DNA from: Andrena cerasifolii
Lineage: Eukaryota; Arthropoda; Insecta; Hymenoptera; Andrenidae
Reading direction: 5' to 3'
DNA: 64,000 nucleotides
Assembly (NCBI RefSeq): GCF_050908995.1
Contig: NC_135121.1
Location: forward strand, 12,586,001 to 12,650,000
Positions 13,046 through 22,471 of the stretch are shown here, piece after piece. The notes under the pieces are model-generated. The model was not told the origin of the DNA and ran no database searches. It worked only from the letters and a program-made list of their open reading frames with translations. A program made the position numbers and the translations under genes. Positions within the stretch are counted from its first letter, which is position 1; each line of letters opens with the position of its first letter.

Positions 13046-14804
13046 TACTATTGAAAGGTTTCTCTCCTCTCGCAGCATCCTCTGTCGCGAGCCCTCTCGT
13101 CACAAGCGTCGCGCGTGATTCCTCCGCGAAGGGCTGTAGCCAGCGCGCCGTCCGAACATTTGGGGTCCCGCTGGTCAATTTGCGGCAATTACCAAGCCGT
13201 TGCGACCGGTTAAAGTCAGTTAGCGGCCGAGACGGGAGCACGCTACGCGTCGGCCGAGCAATCTGCGACGAAACTGTACCGTCCCATTCTCTCCTTACAT
13301 TTTCCCACCACAGTGGCCGACGTTAATGAGCAGTCACGCTGTTTTTCCCTCGCCCGTGAAAATCCTTGACTGCTAGTTTGCATGCGCGATCACACGACGA
13401 GCTTCCTCCGCGCTGGAACGCGGCGAACCGCGTAACGCGCGCAGACCTTAACCTTCGCGATAACCCGTCGCCGAGGCGAGCCACGAGAAAGCGTTTCGTA
13501 GCCGCATTCTCTGCTTATCGGTGCTTTTCCACGACGCTACGATTTTCTAGCACACGCGCGGGATACGAAAGGGAAGGTTTTTTGGTCCCTAGATCAGCGA
13601 GGGATTGATTGCAGTGGAGTTTAACTCTTACGTGGATCATTGGGGCCGTGTCGCGGTCCTGTGTAGCTTTAAACTAATTCTTTAATACGTATCGATGTAA
13701 TTAGTCGACGATTTACGTAATTATCTCATTGGGCTGCAGAGGAGGATTCATTTCTATTTACCAATTCGGTAGAAATTGACGTTAAATAAAATAATTGATT
13801 TGTTGGACTTTCGGGAATACATTTAGCTTATAGCACGCGAAACGTTCCTGCGCAGCTTAGGTTTAACTGAGGAGATCTATTTCTCCCACAAATTTCCTAA
13901 GTAAACATATACCATTGCGTATTATATGTTCGATATTACTCGTAAATATAAATCAGCTAATTTGTTTTCACAATTTTTAATACCTTTCTATATTTCCATA
14001 TTTATTATTTTATAAAACAATCGTCGTGATGCAGAAACTGTTGTAGAGCACTTGAATGGGATAAAGAGAGGTCTTTTTATGAATACGAATGCGGTGCAAC
14101 TTCTAACTGAAGTTGAAGGGCCACTTAAGAGTTAAGGCCCCTTATTCAGTTTTTGATTTCGTGATTGGAGTAGGATAGGAGGCTCAGACGTCGATTCTTG
14201 ACTGTGAATTGCCGCGAGGAGGCGAGACGACGGTAGTGTCGGTAGTTGTTCTCGGCTACCAGCTCGCTCGAGCGTAATCGTTACGTAAGGGGGACTTCGC
14301 GAGCTAAGAGCCGCGGCCATGTGCTCCGCCTCGTACGAGGGTCAGGACCCGATCGCGCGCAGTGCTCGGGGGGCCCCGCAACCAGGGCGCCGGTTCGCGA
14401 CCGTTTAACTAGGCCGTCGAAGATGCTCGTCCCTGGCGATCCTCAGTGGAGGTTCGCTCGCGCCGCGATTTCAATTCCGTTCCCCATCGCGCTCTCCGAC
14501 TGGCCCCAGAACTAGCGCGCAGAGGATCTTAGAAGTTTGAGGCTTCCAGGTGTCGGTCTCGTCCTCGTTGGAGCGTTCCACCGTTTAATCAGCATTGCAG
14601 CTAGCTTCATTAACATGCCGGTGCGACAGTAAACCTCTGATGAAGCTAGCTGCGATACCAGCTGCGCCCCGGAACAATACTCCAACAGGACCCACACCAT
14701 CAAGCTCCAAACGGCGGCAGACTTACCGGCGGAAGACTAGTTGTCGCGAGGCGACAGCCGACACTCCCCGGTTCGCTTGCACCAGGTAGGATTTCTGATT
14801 GCAG
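13046..14804. other. No supported gene; intron or upstream DNA before the first visible HIF exon
   Basis: GC-rich around 13.05-13.6 kb and 14.2-14.8 kb, AT-rich between. A 14-bp perfect hairpin stem at 14597-14653 is listed separately. No bHLH or PAS coding exon was found. Confidence 0.4.
14597..14653. other. 14-bp perfect inverted repeat (hairpin)
   Basis: GCAGCTAGCTTCAT at 14597-14610 pairs with ATGAAGCTAGCTGC at 14640-14653, with a 29-base loop, 150 bases before a HIF exon. No known microRNA sequence was recognised in it. Confidence 0.6.
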
Positions 14805-15279
14805 CGGCGTAGAGCACGAGGATGAGCTGTACAGCGCGCGGCAGCTCGCAGCCCGTGACACCGAGAAGAGCGCGCTGAGGGCGGAGAAGCTGGCCCCGAG
14901 CCCGACCGAGCCTCCTGTCCAGCCGGCCAGGATCGAGGTGAACGCCGAGGACGAGCTCGCGGAGGTGGCCCTCGACCTAAACGACAACGAGAGCGCGGCG
15001 CTGAGTGCCCAGCCGCAGAAGCCAGCCGCCACCGTCGACAGGGCGAAACCGTTGGCGGTCACCACCTCCACGTTCCGTGCCGCGGCGCCCAAGAAGGAGT
15101 CGGCTGGGCCGCAGGACGGCTCGCGGAAGGATAACACCTTCCCGAGACCGGTCCACGCCACAGAGAAAGCCTTCGTCGGGGTGCAAGCGCTCAAGGACTC
15201 GCTCGAGGAGTCGCTTAAGGAGAACGAGCAGCCGAAACGCAAGCAGGAAACGGTGGCTAGAGCTCCGTTCATCTTCCAG
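14805..15279 (+). CDS. sima: HIF-alpha (sima) internal exon A: segment just after the PAS-B region
   Basis: This is the first visible exon of the hypoxia-inducible factor alpha gene, the oxygen-sensitive subunit of the HIF transcription factor. It opens after a pyrimidine-rich acceptor (TTCTGATTGCAG) and closes at CAG|GTACGT. It is open in one frame for 158 codons. The first residues, (S)GVEHEDELYSARQL, resemble the segment that follows the PAC motif in HIF-alpha proteins, so bHLH, PAS-A and PAS-B exons should precede it; none was found in the window. The rest is a charged, disordered stretch ending near KRKQETVARAPFIFQ, rich in Glu, Lys and Ala. It enters with two bases of a codon supplied upstream and leaves in phase 0, which fits the next exon. 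Identification rests on the downstream exons; the position and phase make it secure. Confidence 0.85.
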
Positions 15280-15409
15280 GTACGTTTCAGGCGCGACGTG
15301 AACAACAGTGGCCGACGTGGGTCCAGCAGAAGACCTCCCATAGGGCCCCATTTCAGAAAAAGATTCTTATCTGAACACTGTATTTTATTTTTCTGTACGA
15401 CTACGCTTA

Positions 15410-15885
15410 AAGGCTGATTCAGACACGTCGAGTAATTTAGTCGAGTAGCTAGGAATTTAGTAATTTACCATTGTTTTACTAAACTACTTTACTAAATTTT
15501 AGTGTTCATACAAGAAAAATTAATAAATTACTCGCTACTCGACTAAATTCCAGTCTTAAGGCTGATTCAGACGCGTCGAGTAATTTAGTCGAGTAGCTAG
15601 TAATTTAGTAATTTACTATTGTTTTACTAAATTACTTTACTAAATTTTAGTGTTCACACACGAAAAATTACTAAATTACTCGCTACTCGACTAAATTACT
15701 CGACGTGTCTGAATCAGCCTTAAGGCTGGAACAGAAACGGCGAGTAATTTAGTCGAGTAGCGAGTAATTGAGTAATTTACCATTGTTTTACTAAACTACT
15801 TAACTAAATTTTAGTGTTCACACACGAAAAATTACGAAATTACTCGCTACTCGACTAAATTACTCGACGTGTCTGAATCAGCCTT
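15410..15885. mobile_element. Three stacked palindromic MITEs sharing TTAA junctions
   Basis: Three copies of a ~148-164-bp palindrome start at 15410, 15558 and 15722. Each begins AAGGCTG and ends at or near CAGCCTT, with arms AGTAATTTAGTCGAGTAG and CTACTCGACTAAATTACT. The junctions read CTTAAGG, so TTAA lies between copies. Copy 1 lacks part of its right end. They sit in the HIF intron between exons A and B. Confidence 0.88.
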
Positions 15886-15890
15886 TACAA

Positions 15891-16313
15891 GGAAAGATCC
15901 CGAACCCGGAAATTCAAAAAATCTGAGACTTTGTGAATGTATAGGGAATTTCCTTCTGATTACAACGCAATTTTTGTTTGCTGCCCAAATTCACTCTGAG
16001 GGGGTGAAGTTGACCCCTTAAATTCCGGTTATTTTCCGATTTTGCGTTATAACTTGTGAATAGTAAAATAATTTCTTTACCAAAAGATAGATTTATATAA
16101 AACAATTAACTTCTGTCTTGAAACTTTTTTTCTATCTCTTACAGATTACGAGTTACAAAATAAAATCGGAAAATAGCCGAATTTTCAGGGGTTAATTTGA
16201 CCCCCTCAGGGTGAATTTGGGCAGCAAACAAAACTTGCGTTGTAATCAGGAGAAAATCCCCTACAAATTTACAAAGTGTCAGATTTATTTTGTATTTCCG
16301 ATGGGATCTTCCC
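15891..16313. mobile_element. Foldback MITE, family also at 44,771
   Basis: GGAAAGATCCC at the left pairs with GGGATCTTCCC at the right. The inner arms share GCTGCCCAAATTCAC / GTGAATTTGGGCAGC and TTTTCCGATTTT / AAAATCGGAAAA. 423 bp, no coding frame. The copy at 44,771-45,145 has the same order of motifs. Confidence 0.85.
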
Positions 16314-16319
16314 GTGTTA

Positions 16320-16414
16320 GCTCGTTTTTTAGTAAACTACCTCTTCATTTCCCCGAAAAAATGGGCCCCTCAGAACGTTTGCCACCAGGGCCTTTTTCCT
16401 TAAATCCGCCACTG
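16320..16414. mobile_element. Right-end fragment of a CAGTGGCGG (hAT-like) element
   Basis: TTCCTTAAATCCGCCACTG and the preceding GGCCCCTCAGAACGTTTGCC region match the right end of the element at 39,272-39,933. No left end is seen here. Confidence 0.6.
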
Positions 16415-16474
16415 GGTTCGAGGTTCTTGGAGGAAGCATCTCGTGGCTCATGCTCGTCGTCGGTTGTCTTTTAG

Positions 16475-16703
16475 GGCAAGCCAGCGATCGAGTACGATCC
16501 AGAGGCGACGGTGAGAAGGGACAGGCCGCAGGCTGTAACTAGGCACCTGTTCGCGCCTATCGCCACGCAGCAACAGCAACAGCAGGAACAGATCTCTTGC
16601 AGACCACCGCCGCAGACTGCCACAGCGAGCATCTTCGCGCCTCGGACCGAGGACATGAACAAGGGCTTCTTGACTTTCAGCGAGGATCAGCCTGGTCTTA
16701 CCA
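16475..16703 (+). CDS. sima: HIF-alpha (sima) exon B: FLTFSEDQPGLT segment
   Basis: Acceptor GTCTTTTAG|G and donor ACCA|GTGGGT; 229 nt, entering phase 0 and leaving after one base, which the next exon completes to an ATG codon (T-M-L-K-D-E-P). The exon carries a short glutamine run (QQQQQQEQ) and then EDMNKGFLTFSEDQPGLT, which closely matches the conserved segment before the N-terminal oxygen-dependent degradation motif of HIF-1alpha. It is preceded by an intron filled with stacked inverted-repeat elements. This is one of the two strongest pieces of evidence for calling the gene HIF-alpha. Confidence 0.95.
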
Positions 16704-16928
16704 GTGGGTATTCGATGAGAGTCTGTGGTCGATTCTTTAGTTGTTGGGCGGCGTTGTTTGTCGTCAGAAGTCGATAGAGCTGGAAGGAATATGTAAGGAA
16801 GCTGTGAGGGGTGGAGACAGTGGTGTACGGCGGGCGTGGGTAATCAGGGGCCGAACGCGGTGTACTTTGGGTGTAGGGGACCAGGGGCTCGCTGTCGCGG
16901 ATTCTGTGCAGCGCATTAGCTAATTTAA

Positions 16929-17787
16929 GGGGTCTTCCTAGTGTGACGGGTAAAAGAAACTTAATTTTTCGGGAATTAAAAAAAGGAACGAGTATTGAAC
17001 GTATCCTTTTGCAAGTTTGCAGCTTTATTCTATCGCATTTTGAGACTGTAAAAAAAATTTGTACGTAAAAATATCCATTTATAGCGGAATAGGAGCATCG
17101 TGAAGTGACGGCCTTGAAAAATATCAAGCAATTGTAGTTACCTCAAACACAAAATTCAAAGAAATTGGTAGGGACATTCCATGCGAACTCGGACAGATTT
17201 TGGAATAAGTTTTCGTAGATTGCTGAAATTTGAATATGGTGTAGTCTTTAGTGATATTTAAACGTACCTCGAAGGATTTTTCGGAATTTTGAAGAAACCT
17301 TTGAAGTACGTTTAAATATCACTGAAGACTACACCATATTCAAATTTCAGCAATCCACGAAAACTTACTCCGAAATCTGTCCGAGTTCGCATGGAATGTC
17401 CCGGTAATCTGTGGACGTTTGGCTATCGCCTGAATGCATAATGAAAAAATGTTGAGAAACAAAGAAATGCCTTAAAAAAATGTATCGATTTTGGAAAAAA
17501 ATGGTTATGTTGACCGCAGTAATTCGATTTTGCAAATGCAAAATCGTAGTTCGAATCATAAAGTTACGTCTATGCCTGATATATTTCAAGTGGATCGGGA
17601 CTTTTGGTTTTTTGGCATTCAGGTCTGGCATTCGGATATAAATGGATATTCTTACTTACAATTTTTTTTTATATCCTCAAAACCTGACAGAATAAAGCTA
17701 CAAATTTGCAAAAATATACGTGCAATACTTTTCTTTTTTTAATTCCCGAAAAATTAAATCTTTCAGTGGTCACACTAGGAAGATTCC
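16929..17787. mobile_element. Large foldback element (TTAA-type) with a nested palindrome
   Basis: TTAA at 16925-16928 precedes GGGGTCTTCCTAGTGTGAC; the right end GTCACACTAGGAAGATTCC is followed by TTAT (one base off TTAA). Inner arms pair over AATTTTTCGGGAATTAAAAA and AATGGATATT/AATATCCATT. A second palindrome is nested inside at 17171-17402. It lies in the HIF intron between exons B and C. Confidence 0.82.
17171..17402. mobile_element. Nested 232-bp palindromic MITE
   Basis: GGGACATTCCATGCGAACTC at the left is the reverse complement of GAGTTCGCATGGAATGTCCC at the right. The arms are over 95 bases and nearly perfect, so it looks younger than the surrounding element. Confidence 0.88.
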
Positions 17788-18312
17788 TTATAAATGCACT
17801 GAGATGTGCATGGAAGAATTTTTTACCCAGATCAGCATTTGCTAATTTTTAATATATTGCGGTGTCGCTTTGAAAGTAGTTCCCTACATTCCTTCCACTC
17901 AGAATACCTTTCACCCACTTTTCAAAGCTTCTGCAAATCCCACGAGGCACTGAGAGCAGAAACAGCCTAACCCACATAAAAAAAAAAAAAATTAATTTCC
18001 CCTATTTTATATAATTACTACAGCCTATTGGAGTACATTATCGCTACTAACTCAATTTCGCAAAAAGTATGCGTTAGTCCGTTTTTGCTCTCAATGCCTC
18101 GCATTACCTATCCACACTCCCCTTCCGAATTCCCAAGAACTCTGTGTCATGTAGCGTGATAACAGTAAACAGATGCAATACGTAACTCGATGATAACGGG
18201 GCCAGAAGTAGGGGAAGCGCATAATGATTCTAAGTCCCCTGTCGACACCGACGGCGTTATTTATCGCCCCGGAAGCGAGCCTCTGTGAAATATCCTCGTC
18301 GTCGTGTTTCAG

Positions 18313-18659
18313 TGCTCAAGGACGAACCAGAGGACCTGACGCATCTAGCGCCAACACCCGGCGACGTCTGCGTGCCCCTGGAAGACACGCCCTTCCTCTC
18401 CGACATGCTCGACGAGTTCATCCTCGGTAACGACAACTACTGTCCGCTGCTGAGCCCCGGCGGCGCCCTGGCGCCAGAATTACGATCCACGGACTTTGGG
18501 GACGCCCTGAAGGACGCTGACCTCGGGGACAGCTCCAGGAACAAGGGCCTAGGGGATTCCCTGGCCGACAGCGACCCCTTTATGTACGGTGACTCGCCGA
18601 GCAGTCCCTGCAGCATGGATCCCAACTCGGTGTCTCCCACACTCTCCAAGTACCGCCAA
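18313..18659 (+). CDS. sima: HIF-alpha (sima) exon C: N-terminal oxygen-degradation degron
   Basis: Acceptor TCGTGTTTCAG|TG, donor CAA|GTGAGT; 347 nt. The joined protein reads MLKDEPEDLTHLAPTPGD, with a canonical LxxLAP prolyl-hydroxylation motif (LTHLAP, bases 18336-18353). In this family the motif proline is hydroxylated by PHD/Hph in oxygen, VHL then binds, and the protein is degraded. The remainder is acidic and Ser/Pro-rich (LSDMLDEFILGND, then SPSSPCSMDPNSVSPTLSKY), typical of the disordered degradation and transactivation region. Phase runs 2 nt in, phase 0 out. No stop codon in frame. Confidence 0.95.
18336..18353 (+). other. sima: N-ODD prolyl-hydroxylation motif LTHLAP
   Basis: The six codons encode L-T-H-L-A-P, an exact LxxLAP motif. 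In HIF-alpha this is the substrate of the oxygen-sensing prolyl hydroxylase; its presence says the N-terminal degron is intact in this gene. Confidence 0.85.
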
Positions 18660-18731
18660 GTGAGTCCCTAGCACGTCATAGCCTCCCGCGTTCCTTTAAT
18701 AGAGTGCTTAATGGAAACCCTTTGATTGCAG

Positions 18732-18970
18732 AGCCCAGAGCGAAGCATAGACTCGCTAGGCAGCCCGACAGGCGGTAGCGGAGCCGAGGGACTCTCAGAG
18801 GACGAGATGCTGATGCTGGGTCTCAGTGACAGTATAGCGGACGACGAGCTAGCACTCCGGGCTCCCTACATCCCCATGTCAGACCAGGACGAGGCGCTGG
18901 ACCTGTTCATTAGCGACGACATGGTGATGTGGAGCCCGCCTCAGATCACGGACAAAAGCTGTCCAAAATG
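18732..18970 (+). CDS. sima: HIF-alpha (sima) exon D: C-terminal oxygen-degradation degron
   Basis: Acceptor TTGATTGCAG|AGC and donor AAAATG|GTACGG; 239 nt, phase 0 in, two bases out, completed by the next exon to TGG (W). It encodes EDEMLMLGLSDSIADDELA followed by LRAPYIPMSDQDEALDLFI. APYIPM is the hallmark of the second HIF-alpha degron, recognised by VHL after proline hydroxylation. The residue before AP is Arg rather than Leu (LALRAP at 18849-18866), so the LxxLAP consensus is relaxed. The exon is acidic throughout. Read past the donor, the frame would stop after KWYG, so the donor is required. Confidence 0.95.
18849..18866 (+). other. sima: C-ODD hydroxylation motif, variant LALRAP
   Basis: Codons give L-A-L-R-A-P followed by YIPM. 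The family motif is LxxLAP; here the residue at the last x/L position is Arg while the AP-YIPM core recognised by VHL is kept. Confidence 0.8.
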
Positions 18971-18997
18971 GTACGGATAACGAAGGCAATGCATTAA

Positions 18998-19746
18998 AGG
19001 GACTAGGCAGTCAGATCGCTCGAAAATCAAGTATCTTTTGCGAATTAATTACAAGGAGATGAATACAAATTGTGACTAGTACTTTTGGGTAATGTTTGTT
19101 AATACTATAAACAGTAAAAAAAAATTATTTGAATAACATATACATATGTATGAGAGCGCTACAGTTGCCTGATATATAGGTGTTTTTTTTCTGGAGCCGC
19201 TGTAATTTTGCAGTGATTCTGGCCGTAGAAATTGAATTGTGAAATATCCTCTGAAAAATGATACTTTGGCCTGACCCAAATTCTGCCCTGAACCTATTGA
19301 AAAAGAAAAAAAATCAAAATTATAAAAATGACGGCTGTAAAACGGCAAATTTTAAAGAAACTTGATTTTTCGCCCTGGAAAAGAGCCATTTTATTTTTTT
19401 TTTGTCAAAACAGAAGTTTTCACAGACTTACGCTTAGGTTCAGGTCGTAACTAGACATGTTTCACATATGCTGATTTTTTTTCAAATCGACTTGTACCTC
19501 CGTTTTTTCACCATCACTGCAAAACGAAGAGGAAATACGATTCCGAGAAAAACACGTTTAAAGTTTCGAAAGAGGAATCAGTTTACCTGCGTGCGCGCAG
19601 AAACGGTTTATGACGCGCTCGACCTTTTCAGCTGTAAAATCCTTAATTTCGCGAAGTTTGTCATAAACCAAACGGCATTTTACTCGGGATGGGTGGTACT
19701 TTTGAAAAATACAACAAAAAATCGACTTCCTGACTGCCTAGTCTCC
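18998..19746. mobile_element. TTAA-flanked MITE in the HIF exon D-E intron
   Basis: TTAA at 18994-18997 and 19747-19750. Terminal repeats are AGGGACTAGGCAGTCAG at the left and CTGACTGCCTAGTCTCCT at the right. The inner parts also show pairing. 749 bp; open frames inside are not transposase-like. Confidence 0.8.
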
Positions 19747-19750
19747 TTAA

Positions 19751-19924
19751 GGGGTTATACTACTTTGGAGCCTAAAAGAGCAACAGAAGGAAATATAGAA
19801 TTTATTCGTGCACTTCAATCGCTGTACAATAAATGCTATGTTATAGATTTTTCATTTTCTTTATTATTTCCTTCAAAGAATGTTAAAGATAGCTGTTTTT
19901 TAAGTCTCCAAAGTGGTGTAACCC
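19751..19924. mobile_element. Short TTAA-type MITE abutting the previous element
   Basis: It begins GGGGTTATACTACTTTGGAG immediately after the TTAA shared with the preceding element, and ends TCTCCAAAGTGGTGTAACCCC minus its first base. No TTAA follows at the right. It is the same family as 52,509-52,654. Confidence 0.72.
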
Positions 19925-19976
19925 CACGTCCCCAAAGATCCATACAGAAACTGTGCAATTTACTATCTCCCGGCAG

Positions 19977-20122
19977 GATGATAGACGACAAGGAGCAACG
20001 ACCGTCCGACTCGAGTTTGGCGCAGCTCCTGAAGACCGACCAGATCGTCTCCAGAAAGTACAACGACCACGGAGGAGGTCTGGTGAACCCCGTGCAAGTT
20101 CTCGGCCAGATACCCAGGAAAA
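19977..20122 (+). CDS. sima: HIF-alpha (sima) exon E
   Basis: Acceptor CTATCTCCCGGCAG|G and donor AGGAAAA|GTAAGT; 146 nt. The first G completes a Trp codon, then MIDDKEQRPSDSSLAQLLKT. The exon continues with a short segment rich in Gly, Val and Gln and ends IPRK. The phase joins exactly to the exons on both sides. The intron before it holds two TTAA-flanked inverted-repeat elements back to back. No known domain is visible; the segment belongs to the linker between the degradation region and the C-terminus. Confidence 0.85.
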
Positions 20123-20181
20123 GTAAGTCTCTTACACCAAACGATCGTTCGCAACGTGACTTATCGTTATCCTTCATTTAG

Positions 20182-20654
20182 ATTCGAGCCTGGACCCCAG
20201 CCCATGGGCCTCCAAGCTGGACAGAGCGGCCAAGCGCATACACACCGCCTCGGTGGATATAGGGGCCGAGAACAAGCGCATGAAATGCGACGAGTCCGCT
20301 AAACGTGGCAGCCCCCTGGAGGACCATCTGCTTGGCAAGCAGCAGCCAGCGACGAGGAAGTCGGCGAGCATCGACAGCGGTAGCCAGCTCCTCCGTCGTC
20401 TGGTATCTCAGCAGACGGTGCCCAGGAGCAACGGCTACTCCACCGAGTCGTTTCCCGTGCACGATCGCCGGCAGAACGACTGTCGAATGCAGGACGACCC
20501 GGAGATGGAGGACGACGAGGGCGACGGTGGTGGCGCGGAGGAGGGTGGCGGGGACGACCGGTGTCGTCGAAGCGTTTCGGCCAGCCAGCCCTCGCAGCGG
20601 AATAACCCGCCGTGCAGCAGCGTGCTGATGAATCTCCTGGTGTCCGGCTGCGAC
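20182..20654 (+). CDS. sima: HIF-alpha (sima) exon F up to the internal donor
   Basis: Acceptor CCTTCATTTAG|AT. The exon encodes NSSLDPSPWASKLDRAAKR, a basic patch (AENKRMKCDESAKR) that could serve as a nuclear localisation signal, a strongly acidic stretch (MEDDEGDGGGAEE) and the conserved hydrophobic end SSVLMNLLVSGCD. At 20655 the sequence GAC|GTGAGT is a near-perfect splice donor in phase 0. It would join to the terminal exon at 22472. If the donor is not used, translation continues 20 residues to a stop at 20715-20717 (next entry). The intact frame and the two exits are seen directly; which exit dominates is not known. Confidence 0.9.
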
Positions 20655-20717
20655 GTGAGTGCGGGATACGTTTGCTTCGCGAAGCCGAAGCCCTCCAAGA
20701 GCATCGCGAGCACGTGA
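20655..20717 (+). CDS. sima: HIF-alpha (sima) alternative read-through C-terminus (VSAGYVC tail)
   Basis: If the GTGAGT donor at 20655 is skipped, the frame continues VSAGYVCFAKPKPSKSIAST and stops with TGA. The sequence SGCDVSAGYVC lies where HIF-alpha proteins have their C-terminal activation motif (YDCEVNAP in vertebrates), with Ser in place of the asparagine hydroxylated by FIH. AATAAA signals at 21545-21550 and 21684-21689 could end such a transcript. Existence of this isoform is inferred. Confidence 0.55.
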   Translation: MSAGYVCFAKPKPSKSIAST

Positions 20718-21544
20718 GCAACACGGCCCGCTCGCGTGTCCCCCGCTGTCCCCGGGACATTTGTTGGATCTTCGCGTAGATCGCGAGCGCCGTCGCAAGC
20801 GTGCCCTCTCGGCCCTTCCGCGGCTCTAGAGAAACCGGGGGGAAATGGCCGCGATCGCCCGTGCCCCTCGCGGAAGCAGGGCGACGGCTGGCGCGTGCAC
20901 TCCTCCGAACTCTTGTTCCCAACCCTTCTCTCGTTTTCTACCCGCGACAGTGCACGGCAGCCGGAGAACGAAGGGGTAGCGTCGGTAGGGGCCGATCGCC
21001 GCGCGCCGCGGGAGAAGCCATGGATTTTGTACAGAGGCTGGCGAAAGGACGCGAGTCGGGTGACCATAGTAGACGATAGTTTCGCGGGGCGTTTCACGGG
21101 CCCTGTGTCAGGGGCACCGATCGGCGAGAGAGCTCGGTGGTCGGACGGTAGATCGAGCGAACGAATGGCCCAGCGTGAAAAGCTGTCCAAGAGTGTTCGG
21201 GATGCCTGTTGCGTTCGAGGCAGGGTGAGCAGGTGTCGCTTGATCGTTGTTGGCCCGACCGTGTCTCGCTGTTTAAAGTCACGTTATGTATTCTACTTGA
21301 AAGTATATGGAATTGTTGATTGAAGATTGTCAAAATACATTGAACATTGAAACATCGAATCACCAGAACTGCTGCGTTTCGTTTCCTCCTCTCTCATCCC
21401 TCCACCCACGGACTATCATCGCTCGGGAACGATACGGCCCCGTTGCTTCGCTCGCGCTTCTTTTTTATGTCGACGACTTGCATAGCGTCAGAGACGGCGA
21501 TATAAGCAGACGACGCTTTCGCGGTTCAAGAGCTTATCGCGAGT

Positions 21545-21689
21545 AATAAAGGGGACGTCGTCGATCGTTATCGATGGTATTGGTACCGAGTTTCTTTGGA
21601 CTTCTAGTTTATGAGGCGATTACGTCGGGAGATATCGGTAGATTGCGTCAAATCCTCTTTGTGGTTGTATTTTATGAAAAAACAATAAA
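21545..21689 (+). promoter_or_regulatory. Two AATAAA signals inside the last HIF intron
   Basis: AATAAA occurs at 21545-21550 and 21684-21689, 0.8-1.0 kb after the read-through stop. They could terminate the transcript that ignores the internal donor. Seen directly; use is inferred. Confidence 0.4.
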
Positions 21690-22471
21690 GTTTATTGCGT
21701 GTTTCTTAACGATAGCTACGATCCTTGAGCTGTTTTATCGTGGCGAGAGGCTTCGGTGGGAAGTCTCGCAACAGAGTACCAATGATTTGGGATGATTAAT
21801 TGTGACGTAAATTGTACAGGGGTTTATTTTCATTTTACTGTAGATAGATAAATGTAGCGCGTCATCTTACAAGTCTCAAGCGATAGAGAAAAGATGTCTT
21901 AATAAACGTAACGATTTGCATGCTCGAACGTTTCCCATTTTCCTGATCTTTCACACGAAACGCAGCATCCCTTAGGCGGAATGTTTCGCTGAGAAACGAA
22001 AGAGAATATGAAAACTTGGAGGGCTAAGGTTCCAAACGAAATAACCACCACTTCGTGCGTTAACAATGTTCACTCGAATAAAACTGATGTTCCACGCATA
22101 TTCCTTGATCGAGGTCAGCTTCGCCTCGACTTCCCAGTTACCTAACAACTTTATCCTAGCAAACAAGACTTAATCAAAGTACATGCGTGAATATCGAGTC
22201 GCTTTTTATATCGATAATCGTTATCAGTATCGTCCGAAGCTTCAGACACTGTTAACTGCGGGGTCCTTTTCAAATAAGACAGTCTGTAGCTCCCAATTGA
22301 TATCAAAGATACCTACCCTTCTTCCAAGAAGAAGAGGGTTCCGAAACAGGTACAATAGCCATCCTTATATCAATCCCCAGCCACTAGAGTGTCAAGTTCT
22401 GAAAAGGTCCCCAGAAAGTTGGTCCCTCGAGCTTCAGAGCCCGATTAACCTACCTCTGCTTCTCTGTTCAG

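Noticed and set aside
14597..14653. Known microRNA precursor
   Set aside because: The stem is only 14 bp and neither arm matches an insect microRNA I know.
1..14804. HIF bHLH and PAS exons
   Set aside because: I looked for PAS-type exons ending in phase to join base 14805 and saw none, so they are assumed to lie upstream of the window.
19468..20181. 237-codon plus-strand frame as a separate gene
   Set aside because: It runs through two MITEs and then HIF exon E; only 19977-20122 has proper splice sites in phase with the HIF exons.
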